The notes beneath the pieces are model-generated. The model did no database searches and had not been told where the DNA came from. It saw only the letters and a program-made list of their open reading frames with translations. DNA of 64,000 bases, from contig OZ022240.1 in assembly GCA_963978895.1 (NCBI GenBank), positions 19,517,483 to 19,581,482 on the forward strand, in the 5' to 3' direction. This DNA is from Erpobdella octoculata (lineage: Eukaryota; Annelida; Clitellata; Hirudinida; Erpobdellidae). The position numbers and the translations under genes are program-made. How positions within the stretch are numbered: position 1 is the first letter of the stretch; every line of letters begins with the position of its first letter. Of this stretch, positions 1 through 11,791 are shown one piece after another.

Positions 1-516
1 CTACCTACCTACCTACCTACCTACCTACCTACCTACCTACCTACCTACCTACCTACCTACCTACCTACCTACCTACCTACCTACCTACCTACCTACCTAC
101 CTACCTACCTACCTACCTACCTACCTACCTACCTACCTACCTACCTACCTACCTACCTACCTACCTACCTACCTACCTACCTACCTACCTACCTACCTAC
201 CTACCTACCTACCTACCTACCTACCTACCTACCTACCTACCTACCTACCTACCTACCTACCTACCTACCTACCTACCTACCTACCTACCTACCTACCTAC
301 CTACCTACCTACCTACCTACCTACCTACCTACCTACCTACCTACCTACCTACCTACCTACCTACCTACCTACCTACCTACCTACCTACCTACCTACCTAC
401 CTACCTACCTACCTACCTACCTACCTACCTACCTACCTACCTACCTACCTACCTACCTACCTACCTACCTACCTACCTACCTACCTACCTACCTACCTAC
501 CTACCTACCTACCTAC
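1..516. repeat. (CTAC)n tetranucleotide microsatellite
   Basis: Uninterrupted CTAC repeat, about 129 copies, running off the left edge of the window, so its full length is unknown. No interruption is visible. It changes cleanly into an ATAC repeat at base 517. Confidence 0.98.
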
Positions 517-1583
517 ATACATACATACATACATACATACATACATACATACATACATACATACATACATACATACATACATACATACATACATACATAC
601 ATACATACATACATACATACATACATACATACATACATACATACATACATACATACATACATACATACATACATACATACATACATACATACATACATAC
701 ATACATACATACATACATACATACATACATACATACATACATACATACATACATACATACATACATACATACATACATACATACATACATACATACATAC
801 ATACATACATACATACATACATACATACATACATACATACATACATACATACATACATACATACATACATACATACATACATACATACATACATACATAC
901 ATACATACATACATACATACATACATACATACATACATACATACATACATACATACATACATACATACATACATACATACATACATACATACATACATAC
1001 ATACATACATACATACATACATACATACATACATACATACATACATACATACATACATACATACATACATACATACATACATACATACATACATACATAC
1101 ATACATACATACATACATACATACATACATACATACATACATACATACATACATACATACATACATACATACATACATACATACATACATACATACATAC
1201 ATACATACATACATACATACATACATACATACATACATACATACATACATACATACATACATACATACATACATACATACATACATACATACATACATAC
1301 ATACATACATACATACATACATACATACATACATACATACATACATACATACATACATACATACATACATACATACATACATACATACATACATACATAC
1401 ATACATACATACATACATACATACATACATACATACATACATACATACATACATACATACATACATACATACATACATACATACATACATACATACATAC
1501 ATACATACATACATACATACATACATACATACATACATACATACATACATACATACATACATACATACATACATACATACATA
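517..1583. repeat. (ATAC)n tetranucleotide microsatellite
   Basis: Uninterrupted ATAC repeat, about 267 copies, continuous with the CTAC array on its left; the two differ by one base per unit (C or A). To about 1650 the repeat decays into CA-rich and TA-rich variants. Long open frames on the minus strand are translations of the repeat and are not genes. Confidence 0.98.
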
Positions 1584-1655
1584 AACACCGACACACATAC
1601 ATGCACATACACATACATACATACACACATACATACGCACTTACATATATATATA

Positions 1656-1800
1656 GTTCCCGCTCGCTCACCCGCTCCGCTCCGCTCATTTTGTGACGGA
1701 TTTCAATTTTTTTTTCTATATTTGATTCCCCTTGACTCTTAAGGTTGTGTGAAAATTTCATTACCATCGGATGAATGGTGTAGCAATGCATAAAGGACAT
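1656..1800 (-). mobile_element. Helitron-like family B, 5' part only
   Basis: Read on the minus strand this matches the first third of the complete family B copy at 29265-29715: the stretch around GCATTGCTACACCATTCATC, the part around TTTTCACACA, and then the purine-rich GAGCGGAGCGG section. The 3' hairpin end is missing. A near copy lies at 6258-6392 in the same orientation. Confidence 0.7.
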
Positions 1801-1890
1801 GAATATATACATATATACTTATATACATATATACATATATACATATATACATATATACATATATTTGTATATACATATATACAAACATTC
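1801..1890. repeat. (ATATAC)n simple repeat
   Basis: Short AT-rich simple repeat of ATATAC-type units directly beside the Helitron fragment. Confidence 0.85.
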
Positions 1891-2394
1891 ATTTTAATAT
1901 ATATAGATATCAACACAGAGATTTAAATTATAATCAGATCTAATTTTTTTTTGTTGGTGGGGGCCCATGAACCATGTACCTGCGTACCTGTGCAACGAGA
2001 AGTCAAGTGGAATGTTTTTGGGGTGAATACTGAAAAGAGAGAGTAAGGGAAAAACTGAGGGTGAAAAAGTAAGTGATAATTTTCCAGTAACAAAAGATGG
2101 ATACAAATAGTCTGGACAAAAGTCGTAGTAAATAACTTTCCTAAGAACAAAAAATTAATATTTTCAAAAGCGAGGAGGCAAAAGCCGGAAGTAAACTTTC
2201 TCAGAAGCAAACCACTTAGGGAAATTTTTTTACTACAAAAATTAACTAAATCGACTTCCAACAATTGTTTTAGAAGTTTTCTTTGCCTAAAATCATTATG
2301 AATAAAAATTTAATCGAAGTTATTGATTATTAAATTTTGTGTTCGTGAATGCTGAAATATCAAGTTTAAAACAAAAATTTTTACATAATAAATA
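1891..2394. other. Unassigned AT-rich sequence
   Basis: About 500 bases with no recognisable gene. Two short minus-strand open frames are present, but they show no domain and no codon pattern that I would trust. Confidence 0.4.
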
Positions 2395-2745
2395 ATACAT
2401 TTTTTTAAAATAAAGTTTTTCTCCCGCCCTAAAAAGTTTAAAATAACCTATAACCTGGCTGATTTTCTGATTAACTTGGCCATATTATGGTATTTACTTT
2501 AAAACAGTTTCTAATTCATATATACAAAGAAAAACGTTAGGCGCATTATTTTTTATAAATGTTTGTTTTACAGAAATTTTGATGTTGTATGTGCCCAACG
2601 TTTTTCATTTTATAGGTATGAATTAGAAACTGTTTTAATGTATGTTATCATAATATGACCAAGTTATTCAGAAATTCAGCCAGGCTTATAGGTTATTATT
2701 TTATACTTTTTAGGACGCGAGAAAAACGTTGTTTTTTAAAATGTA
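2395..2745. mobile_element. Foldback (long inverted repeat) MITE-like element
   Basis: The two halves are imperfect reverse complements of each other: the left arm has GCCCTAAAAAGTTTAAAATA, ACCTGGCTGATTT and AACAGTTTCTAATTCATA, and the right arm has the same blocks inverted. The arms are about 150 bp each and flank a loop of roughly 50 bases containing TTTGATGTTGTA. A second copy with the same loop lies at 32300-32515. No coding capacity. The class is inferred from structure only; no target-site duplication was established. Confidence 0.7.
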
Positions 2746-2831
2746 TTTTTTATGATATAAATATTATTTACTACTTTTCTCCTGTCTGATCGGTGATATT
2801 TTGTAAGTATTTTTTGTCTAATTTCCTCTAA

Positions 2832-4243
2832 TCTATATATATAAAAGAACATGTCCTGACTGACTGACTGACTGACAGATGACTGACTGATAATCAACGC
2901 CGAGCTCAAACGCCTTATCCTAGGAACGTGAAATTTGGAACTTATATTACTTTTATAGCGTAAACATCCGCTAAGAAAGGATTTTTTAAAATTTTGCTCC
3001 TGAGGGGAAAAAACTGGAAAACAAACTTTTTTCTAAAACAATGTATATCTCGAAAACCAAAAATAAGGAGATTTTGAAATTTGGTATATAGATTCTTTTT
3101 AAAAAATAAAAAGATACGTGTTTCACCATTTTTTGAAAATTCGGTTTCCCGGACCTCAAATGTGGGTTGGAAAATTGGGTTATTTGGTTTTTAAAGTAGC
3201 TTCTACTCAAAAACTGTTAATGCTACAGGAGTAAAAATTAGTATTTAGTTTCTATTCTAAAAATAAAGATATACGTGTTTCACCATTTTTTTATAAATTT
3301 GGTTTCCAGGACCTTAAATTTGGGCTGGACAATAGGATTACTTGGTTTTTAAAGTAACTGATACTCAAAAACTGTAAATGCTACAAAAGTAAAAATTAGT
3401 ATTTAGTTTCTACTCTAAAAATAATGATATACGTGTTTCACTATTTTTTGAAAATTTGGTTTTCAGGACCTCAAATGTGGGGTGGAAAATTGGGTTACTT
3501 GGTGTTTAAAGTAACTGCTACTCAAAAACTGTAAATGCTACAAATGTAAAAATTAGTATTTAGTTTCTACTCTAAAAATAAGGATATATGAAATTTTGGT
3601 TTTCATGATCTCAAATGTGGGGTGGAAAAAGGTTTCCTTGGTTTTTAAAGTAACTGCTACTCAAAAACTGTGAATGCTACAGATGTCAAAATTAGTATTT
3701 AGTATTTACTCAAAAAATAATGATATAAGTGTTTCATCATTTTTTAAAAACTTGGTTTTCAGGACCTCAAATGTGGGGTGGAAATAAGGGTTATTTGATT
3801 TCAAAATAACTGCTACTCAAAAACTGTAAGTGCTACAAATGTAAAAATTAGTATTTTGAAGTTTTGTTCCGGTTAAAAGTAGCTAAGTCCAGTTTATCAA
3901 CGGTTGGGCCAAGCCGTTGTTTTAGAGTCTTCACACGGGCCAGGCCAAACCTTAAATCAAAGTGGGACGGGCCGAGGTTTTTTACCAAGTATATAGATAT
4001 TTTAGTGATTTTAGGGTCTTCAGTTGGGCCGGGCCAAACCTGAAGTCAAGGTGGGACGGGCCGAAGTTTTTCATCAAGTATATAGAACTTCTAGGCCTGT
4101 AAGAATGGGCCGGGCCTAATTCAAACGGGCTGGGATAAGTTGTCGACGGGCCGAGCCGAGACCTAAAAAATTGATCTCTACTATGGATGCACGGTTCAAA
4201 CTCTCTAATTTCATGCGAGCGAAGCCGCTACGGGCATTGCTAG
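2832..4243 (+). mobile_element. Helitron-like family A, non-autonomous, complete
   Basis: It starts with TCTATATATATAAAAGAACA after an A and ends in GGGCATTGCTAG before a T, which matches the known Helitron rules: 5' TC, 3' CTRR, insertion between A and T. The short stem AGCG-AAGC-CGCT lies about 15 bases before the 3' end. After the 5' end come a GACT run, several diverged tandem copies of a unit of about 158 bp (recurring block ACGTGTTTCACCATTTTTT), then a GC-rich tail rich in ACGGGCC. No protein is encoded, so it would depend on a Rep/helicase elsewhere. Confidence 0.75.
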
Positions 4244-4389
4244 TAGCTTATATAAATCAATGAATTTTCTTTTATTGGTTATGAACTCACTGAACTGGCC
4301 AAATAGAAGTTATTAAACCAAAGTATATATTATTGTAAGCATGAATGGTAGGCAGGAACGCAATATACTGAAATAAAAGAGTGCAGCAT

Positions 4390-4996
4390 CACATCTCTCT
4401 GGCTTTAATGGCTGCAAAATCTCTCAAGATTTCATCAGCATCAAGTTTTTCAGCAGCTTCCTTTTCTATGGAAAAAATAGCCAAGTCACTTCTTAGTCCT
4501 GGTTGATCGGAGAAACGTTTTCATAAGCTTTAGCTTAGAGAAGATGCGTTCGCAACTTGCCACGGAGACACCAATCGTAAAGAAAATGCGGAGAAGAATA
4601 GTGAGATTTAGTGAGCATTCAATAGCCCACTTCACAATCCACTGCAGCATCTCCAAAGATCCAAACTGTGAAACGTCTTCTCTCGTTATGTCGGAAAACT
4701 CTTTGCTTGTGTTCGAAATCGTTTATCTCTTGAAGCAAGTCAGTCGCCTTCACATATGTATAGGTATTTGTCACACAATTAACATTCTCCTTAAAGACAG
4801 AATTTACGTCTAGAAGATAGGCTGTTTTCAGAAAGCTAAAGTGAATGTTAAGATTGCGGAGCTCTTGCGTACGTCTGGAAATTTAGGCTGTGAGTTGATC
4901 CTTCACTTCAAGGTTTTTCATGACCTCAATTTTGCCGCCCCTCCTGAGTGCCACCTGGGGCATTTGCCCCGTCTGCCGCCCATTTCTACGCCACTG
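4390..4996 (-). pseudogene. hAT-superfamily (zf-MYM-like) transposase remnant
   Basis: On the minus strand the pieces VSVASCERIFSKLKLMKTFL and IEKEAAEKLDADEI give the C-terminal hAT dimerisation domain seen in zf-MYM-type transposases. The reading frame shifts between about 4500 and 4680, and only the C-terminal domain remains, so it is dead. The right edge at 4989-4996 reads CAGTGGCG on the minus strand, which resembles a hAT terminal inverted repeat. The opposite end was not found. It appears to sit inside the Gypsy fragment that resumes at 4997. Confidence 0.7.
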
Positions 4997-5860
4997 GATG
5001 CGCGTAGAACGTTCGAGAAATTGAAAGAAAATCTCAGAAAAGCAGTCCACCTGCACTTTACTGATCCAAAGTCTGACACATTTCACCTCGTTACCGATGC
5101 GTCAAACTATGCCGTTGGAGCAGCCTCGCAGCAGTCTGTCGGGAACGAGCTTCGATCAGTGGCATTTTTCTCGAAACGTCTCTCTACACCTCAACGTTCC
5201 TACTCTACATTTGCCCGAGAACGTTTAGCCGTCTACCTTGCAGTAGTCCACTTCAAGCCAGTTATAGAGGGTCGTACTGCTGCCGTTTTTACAGATCACA
5301 AATCCCTGGTAAATGCATTCTATAGTCAAACTCCACCAAAGTCTGATCGCCAGAAACGCCACCTGTCATATATCTCGGAATACGTCTGCTCACTTGAGTA
5401 CATACGTGGTTCTGAAAATATCCTGGCAGATGCACTTTCTCGTGCCGATACAGAAAAAACTACATGATCGCTAGACTTGATGCTTCCAGCCTTGTCCACA
5501 CTCAGTACCGCACAGAAGGATGACACCGAGATTGAAGAATATAAAGAAAGGTTGAAGTCTTTCCCTATCGAGGACAAGCAATTGTTGTGGTGTGACACCA
5601 CTCTTCCATACCTTCGACCTTTTGTGCCACTAGAGCATCGCATGGCAATTTTCAAACAGTTGCACTGTTTGTTGCATCCTGGCGTGAAAAGCTCTACACA
5701 ACTGGTGACCGAACGATACTTTTGGCCCTACATAAAAAACATCAAAAAGTGGGTTCGAGAATGTATCAACTGCCAGAAATCAAAAGTCTTCAAGCACAAT
5801 AAAACTCAAGTGCAGCATGCAGTTTCCTGCTTCCGATAGGTTCCAAGCAGTTCACGATCG
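4997..5860 (+). pseudogene. Ty3/Gypsy pol fragment (RNase H and integrase zinc-binding region)
   Basis: Translation gives an RNase H-like domain (LVTDASNYAVGAA, then AVFTDHKSLVNAF and NILADALSRAD) followed by the HHCC zinc-binding region of an integrase (LHCLLHPGVKSSTQ ... CINCQKSK). A TGA stop at 5465-5467 interrupts the frame, which continues in the same frame after it, and the frame is lost again near 5820. Protease, most of the reverse transcriptase and the integrase core are absent. It is cut on the left by the hAT remnant and on the right by Helitron B sequence at about 5860. Non-functional. Confidence 0.85.
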
Positions 5861-6011
5861 AAAGGGAAAGCGACCGAGAACGGGAAGGCTACCGGGAGCG
5901 GGAAAGCAACCAGGAGCGGGAAAGGGAAAGCGGAGAAGGAAATGGGAGCGAGAGAGACAAACATTAGAAAAACCTTTAAAAACCCCGGGCAACACCGGGT
6001 ACGCCCGCTAG
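5861..6011 (+). mobile_element. Helitron-like family B, 3' part only
   Basis: Contains the purine-rich GGGAAAGCGACC-type tandem units and the terminal hairpin CCCGGGCAACACCGGG followed by CGCTAG at 6006-6011. The hairpin plus CTAG end is the Helitron 3' signature. The 5' end is missing, and the fragment joins the Gypsy pol fragment directly. Confidence 0.7.
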
Positions 6012-6045
6012 GATTTATATATATGTATGTATATATGTATGTATA

Positions 6046-6428
<383 letters not shown>

Positions 6429-6436
6429 TTCATTTT

Positions 6437-6612
6437 TCTTTTTTCATAATAGTTTATAGTCCTTTACACCAGGTGTTTTAAGACTGAAATGGCTGTATGT
6501 AGGAAGCACCTAAGTACTTCCTGTCGTGGATCATAATTTGTTCTTTTTAACTTTTCCCTCCTCCTTTCTCCAGGCTTGGGACTGGCTTGCAAATGCAAGG
6601 CGGAGTTTATAT
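6437..6612 (-). repeat. Interspersed repeat, LINE/SINE-tail-like family
   Basis: On the minus strand it contains AAGCCAGTCCCAAGCCTGGA, then CAGTCTTAAAACACCTGGTG and GTAAAGGACTATAAACTAT. The same order of blocks occurs at 33125-33290 (plus strand), and the last two blocks recur at 58015-58076. It looks like the 3' tail of a retroposon; no coding part is present. Confidence 0.55.
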
Positions 6613-6723
6613 ATATATATACATACATACATACATACATAAATACAAACATTCATTTTTATATATGTAGATATATATAAACAAAACCAGAATGTCAACC
6701 GAGAATCAATGCACTTTAAAATT

Positions 6724-6923
6724 NNNNNNNNNNNNNNNNNNNNNNNNNNNNNNNNNNNNNNNNNNNNNNNNNNNNNNNNNNNNNNNNNNNNNNNNNNNNN
6801 NNNNNNNNNNNNNNNNNNNNNNNNNNNNNNNNNNNNNNNNNNNNNNNNNNNNNNNNNNNNNNNNNNNNNNNNNNNNNNNNNNNNNNNNNNNNNNNNNNNN
6901 NNNNNNNNNNNNNNNNNNNNNNN
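6724..6923. other. Assembly gap (200 N)
   Basis: Exactly 200 unresolved bases, typical of a gap of arbitrary fixed length in a scaffold. The true length is unknown. Confidence 0.99.
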
Positions 6924-7030
6924 TTAAAATTATGTATCGAGTAGTAATAAGTAAAATTTTAACGATTTTTTGAATAATGAAATACTTTTCAAAGAGGAAA
7001 TAAGGATGCTAGAAAAGAATCGTGGGCCAG

Positions 7031-7035
<5 letters not shown>

Positions 7036-7096
<61 letters not shown>
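7036..7096. repeat. (TA)n dinucleotide repeat
   Basis: TA tract directly beside the left terminal inverted repeat of the hAT-like element. Confidence 0.95.
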
Positions 7097-7099
<3 letters not shown>

Positions 7100-7131
7100 G
7101 GTTGCACCGAAAACCGGCCCCGGCTCCGGCC

Positions 7132-7806
7132 CAGGGACATCAATAAGGGGGGAAGGAGGGCCATCACCCCTCCTGAGTTTTCAGTGGGTCCCACGCACTT
7201 AAGTGGGCCCCGTCACTAAAGTAGTGCCCACGTACTTGAGTGGGCCTCAGCCCTTAAATGGTTTCCCTGCGCTTAAGTGGTCCCCGGCACCTAAGTGGGC
7301 CCCTCCTGATTTTTAAGTGGTCCTTTCCAGACTTTTCAGTGGGCCCCACGAATTTAAGGGGCCCCGGCACTGAAGTGGGCCCCACGCACTTAAGGGGGCC
7401 TCCTGCACTGAAGTTGGCCCCACGCACTTAAGGGGGCCTCCTGCACTGAAGTGGGCCCCACGCACTTAAGGGGTCCTTGGCAATGAAATGCGCCCTACGT
7501 ACTTAGGCCTCTGCACTTACGTTGGACCCCGGGACCTAAGTGGACCCTTCCTGATTTTTAAGTCGCTCTTCTCTGACTTTTCAGTGGATTTTCCTGCATT
7601 AAATTGGCCCACCGCACTCAAGTAGGTTCCCCGCGCTTAAGTGGCTCCCACTCCCGTTTTCAAGTAAGCTACCACACTTAATTGGGTCTCCCGCTCTTGA
7701 GTAGATTTTGTGTTTTGTTCCCGGGCAAAAAAGACCCTAGCTACCCCCCTGAGTGGGCCCCTAAAACATCTTGCCCCCCTAAGGTTTTGCTGAAATGACG
7801 TCCCTG
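7132..7806. mobile_element. Nested hAT-like non-autonomous element with 8-bp target duplication
   Basis: It begins CAGGGACATCA and ends with the inverted TGACGTCCCTG, and is flanked on both sides by the identical 8 bases CTCCGGCC (7124-7131 and 7807-7814). Eight-base target duplications and CAGGG-type ends fit hAT. The interior is an irregular tandem repeat built on AGTGGGCCCCACGCACTTAA-like units. A related end is seen near 63497. Confidence 0.85.
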
Positions 7807-7964
7807 CTCCGGCCCCCGCCGAAAACCGGCCATTTCTCCGAATCCGGTCAAATCCGGCTCCGGCGGGATTTGGAGCCGGATTGAACGTATTTATTTATTT
7901 ATTTATTTCAGTGTTTGTAAACACCGCTACACGGAGTTGTCACGCGGCTAGACTAATACTCCCA

Positions 7965-8157
7965 AAATCTTTTTGACGTCTTCTCTGCTTACTCATCTAA
8001 GATCTAAGCATCCAATCCTGTACAGTGAGATTAACAGTCTAAAGACTTCGATGGCGGCTGCTGTTGAAGTTGCCACTGCCACCTCCTCGAATACTGTTTA
8101 CTATTTTTTTGTTTATTGTTTATTTGAAATAAAGCTAATATTGTCTGTTGGTTTTTA
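7965..8157 (+). pseudogene. BED-type zinc-finger remnant of hAT transposase
   Basis: Frame 7973-8158 reads TSSLLTHLRSKHP, the second half of a BED zinc finger (the histidine part). The cysteine half upstream (around 7900-7965) is out of frame or lost, and the catalytic domain is absent. An AATAAA-like sequence follows at about 8128. Fragment only. Confidence 0.5.
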
Positions 8158-8634
8158 ATGATAACATGCATTTGAAGAAAAAGATAAATAATGAATAATA
8201 ACAAGTAAATTAAAAACGAATTTTTAAAACCCAATGCTTTTATATGTAATTAAAACACAAATTTTGCAATCAATTTTTTCTTATATTACTCTTTTATTTT
8301 ATATTAAAGTCGAAATATCTTAATTATATCGAAATATCGAAATTAATTAAAATTAACTAAATTAATTGACTTATTGTTAAACTAATAATTGAATATTGCA
8401 TTGTCTTCTATTTTGAGAATGTATGCAAAATTTGAAAAAATCTATCATCAGGAAGTGACTCAAAAATTGATTGCAAGATTTGAAACAGACAGAGAAACAA
8501 ACAGACAGACAGAGAAACAAACAGAGACGACGAGTTAATAAAAGCATTGGTAAAAAATCCGGCCGGATTTTGAATTATGAATCCGGCCAAAACCGGCCCC
8601 AGCCGGATTTGAAAAACCCAAGTCCGGTGCAACC

Positions 8635-8996
<362 letters not shown>

Positions 8997-9005
<9 letters not shown>

Positions 9006-10510
9006 ACATGTCCTGACTGACTGACTGATTGACTGACTGATAATCAACGCCGAGCTCAAACGCCTCATCTAGGAACGTGAAATTTAAAACTTATATTACT
9101 TTTATAGCGTAAACATCCGCTAAGAAAAGATTTTTGAAAATTTTGCTCCTGAGGGGAAAAAACTGGAAAACAAACTTTTTTCTAAAACAATGTATATCTC
9201 GAAAACCAAAAATTAGGAGATTTTGAAATTTGGTATATAGATTTTTTTTAAAAATAAAAAGATACGTGTTTCACCATTTTTTGAAAATTTGGTTTTCCGG
9301 ACCTCAAATGTGGGTTGGAAAATTGGGTTATTTGGTTTTTAAAGTAGCTTCTACTTAAAAACTGTTAATGCTACAAAAGTAAAAATTAGTATTTAGTTTC
9401 TACTCAAAAAATAATGATATACGGGTTTCACAATTTTTTGAAAATTTGGTTTCCAGGACTTCAAAAGTGGGGTGGAAAATAAGGTTATTTGGTTTTTAAA
9501 ATAACTGCTACTCAACAACTGTAATTGCCACAGATGTAAAAATCAATACTTAGTATCTACTCAAAAAAAAGATATACGTGTTTCATCATTTTTTGGGTTA
9601 TTTGGTTTTTAAAGTAGCTGCTACTCAAAAACTGTTAATGCTACAGAAGTAAATACCACAGATGTAAAAATTAGTATTTAGTTTCTATTCTAAAAATAAA
9701 GATATACGTGTTTTACCATTTGTTTAAAATTTGGTTTCCAGGACCTCAAATGTGGGGTGGAAAATAAGGTTATTTGGTTTTTAATGTAACTGCTACTCAA
9801 AAACTGTAGATGCTACAGGAGTAAAAATTAAAGTAGTACAAATCCAGGAATTATGATACGTGTTTTACCATTTTTTGAAAATTTGGTTTCCAGGACTTCA
9901 AATATGGGGTGGAAAATAGGGTTACTTGGTTTTTAAAGTAATTGCTACTCAAAAACTGTAAATGCTACAAAAGTAAAATTAGTATTTAGTTTCTACTCTA
10001 AAAATAATGATATACGTATTTCACCATTTTTTGAAAATTTGGTTTCCAGGACCTCAAATGTGAAGTGGAAAAGGGTTATTTGATTTTAAAATAACTGCTA
10101 CTCAAAAACTGTAAGTGCTACAGATGTGAAAATTAGTGTTTTGAGGTTTTGTGCCGGTTAAAAGTAGATGAGTTCAGTTTATCACCGGACGGACGGGCCA
10201 AGCCGTTATTTTAGGGTCTTCATACGGCCCTGCCCAGACCTTAAATTGAGGTGGGACGGGCCGAAATTTTTAACCAAGTATATAGACATTTTAGTGATTT
10301 TAGGGTGTTCAGACGGGCCGGGCTAAACCTGAAGTCAAGGTGGGACGGGCCGAAGTTTTTCATTAAGTATATAGAACTTCTAGGCCTGTAAAAACGGGCC
10401 GGGCCCGTATTAGAGGGGCCGTGCCAGGCCAGGAATTTCGGTTTTTGAAACGGGCTGGGCCAAGTTGTCGACGGGCCGAGCCGAGACCTAAAAAATTGAT
10501 CCGTGCAGTA
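8997..10510 (+). mobile_element. Helitron-like family A, 3' terminus replaced
   Basis: The 5' TATATATAAAAGAACATG merges into a (TA)n tract, so the exact start is unclear. The GACT run, the tandem units of about 158 bp and the ACGGGCC-rich tail follow as in 2832-4243. At about 10505 the tail (CCGTGCAGTACTC) changes abruptly into the internal CTAAGAAAGGATTTTTG block of another copy, so the hairpin and CTAG end are missing. Confidence 0.7.
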
Positions 10511-11246
10511 CTCCACTAAGAAAGGATTTTTGAAAATTTTGCTCCTGAAAAAACTGGAAAACAAACTTTTTTCTAAAACAATGTATATCTCGAAAACCAG
10601 AAATGAGGAGATTTTGAAATTTGGTATATGGATTCTTCTTGAAAAATAAAAAGATACGTGTTTCACCATTTTTTGAAAATTCGGTGTCCTGGACCTCAAT
10701 TGTGGATTAGAAAATTGGGTTATTTGGTTTTTAAGGTAGCTGCTACTCAAAAACTGTGAATGCTACAGGAGTAAAAATTAGTATTTAGTTTCTACTCCAA
10801 ACATAATGAAATACGTGTTTTAGCATTTTTTGAAAATTTGGTTTTCAGGACTTCAAATGTGGGGTGGAAAATAGAGTTATTTGTTTTTTAAAGTAACTGC
10901 TACTCAAAAACTATAAATACCACAGATGTAAAAATTATTATTTAGTTTCTATTCTAAAAATAAAAATATACGTTTATCACCATTTTTTACAAATTTGGTT
11001 TCCAGGACCTTAAATGTGGGGTGGACAATAGGATTACTTGGTTTTTAAAGTAGCTGCTACTCAAAAACTGTGAATGCTACAAAAATAAAAATTAGTATTT
11101 AGTTTCTACTCTAAAAATAATGATATACGTGTTTCACCATTTTTTGAAAATTTGGTTTCCAGGACTTCAAATGTGGGGTGGAAAATATGGTTATTTGGTT
11201 TTTAAAGTAACTGCTACTAAACAACTGTAATTGCTACAGATGTAAA
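10511..11246 (+). mobile_element. Helitron-like family A, left half of a split copy
   Basis: It starts at the internal AAGAAAGGATTTTTG block and carries four to five of the units of about 158 bp. It stops at CTACAGATGTAAA (11246). In an intact unit that block continues a few bases later with ATACTTAGTATCTAC, which is exactly where family A sequence resumes at 16337. See the finding on the split copy. Confidence 0.7.
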
Positions 11247-11334
11247 TGTTGTGTTTTAATCTTATTTGAATAAAATCAAAACTAAACTCAAATCAAACGC
11301 AATGTTCCTAAAATAGTTCAGTCTTATATATATA

Positions 11335-11527
11335 CTAGCGGGGTCACCCGGCGTTGCCCGGGGTTTTTAGAGGTTTTTCTAATGTTTGTCTCTCTCGCTC
11401 CCGTTTCGTTTTCCGCTTTTCCGTTCCCGTCGCGTTCCCGGTCGCTTTTCCGCTTCCGGTCGCTTTTCCGCTCCCGGTCGCTTTTCCACTCCCGGTCGCT
11501 TTTCCGCTCCCGGTCGCTTTTCCGGGG
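11335..11527 (-). mobile_element. Helitron-like family B, 3' part
   Basis: On the minus strand it ends CCGGGCAACGCCGGG ... CGCTAG before a T, the same hairpin and CTAG as the complete copy at 29265-29715. The interior is purine-rich GGGAAAAGCGACC units. Its 5' end is replaced by the CAACTAGTCGCC minisatellite. Confidence 0.7.
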
Positions 11528-11754
11528 TACAGGTCAACTAGTCGCCGCCCAACTAGTCGCCGCATAACTAGTCGCCGCCCAACTAGTCGCCGCCCAACTA
11601 GTCGCTGGCCAACTAGTCGCCGGGCCTACTAGTCGCCGCCCAACTAGCCGCCGGGCCAACTAGTCGCCGCCCAACTTGTCGCGGTCCAACTAGTCGCCGG
11701 GCTAACTAGTCGCCGGCCAACTAGTCGCTGGCCATCTAGTCGCCGCCAAATATT

Positions 11755-11755
<1 letters not shown>
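11528..11755. repeat. Minisatellite, CAACTAGTCGCCGCC-type units
   Basis: About 15 units of roughly 15 bases, each with the core ACTAGTCGCCG and variable spacer bases. The same core repeats at 18144-18250. Confidence 0.9.

Positions 11756-11788
<33 letters not shown>

Positions 11789-11791
<3 letters not shown>

Noticed and set aside
505..1812. Long minus-strand open frames of YVCM repeats
   Set aside because: They are translations of the ATAC tetranucleotide array in all three frames; no gene structure.
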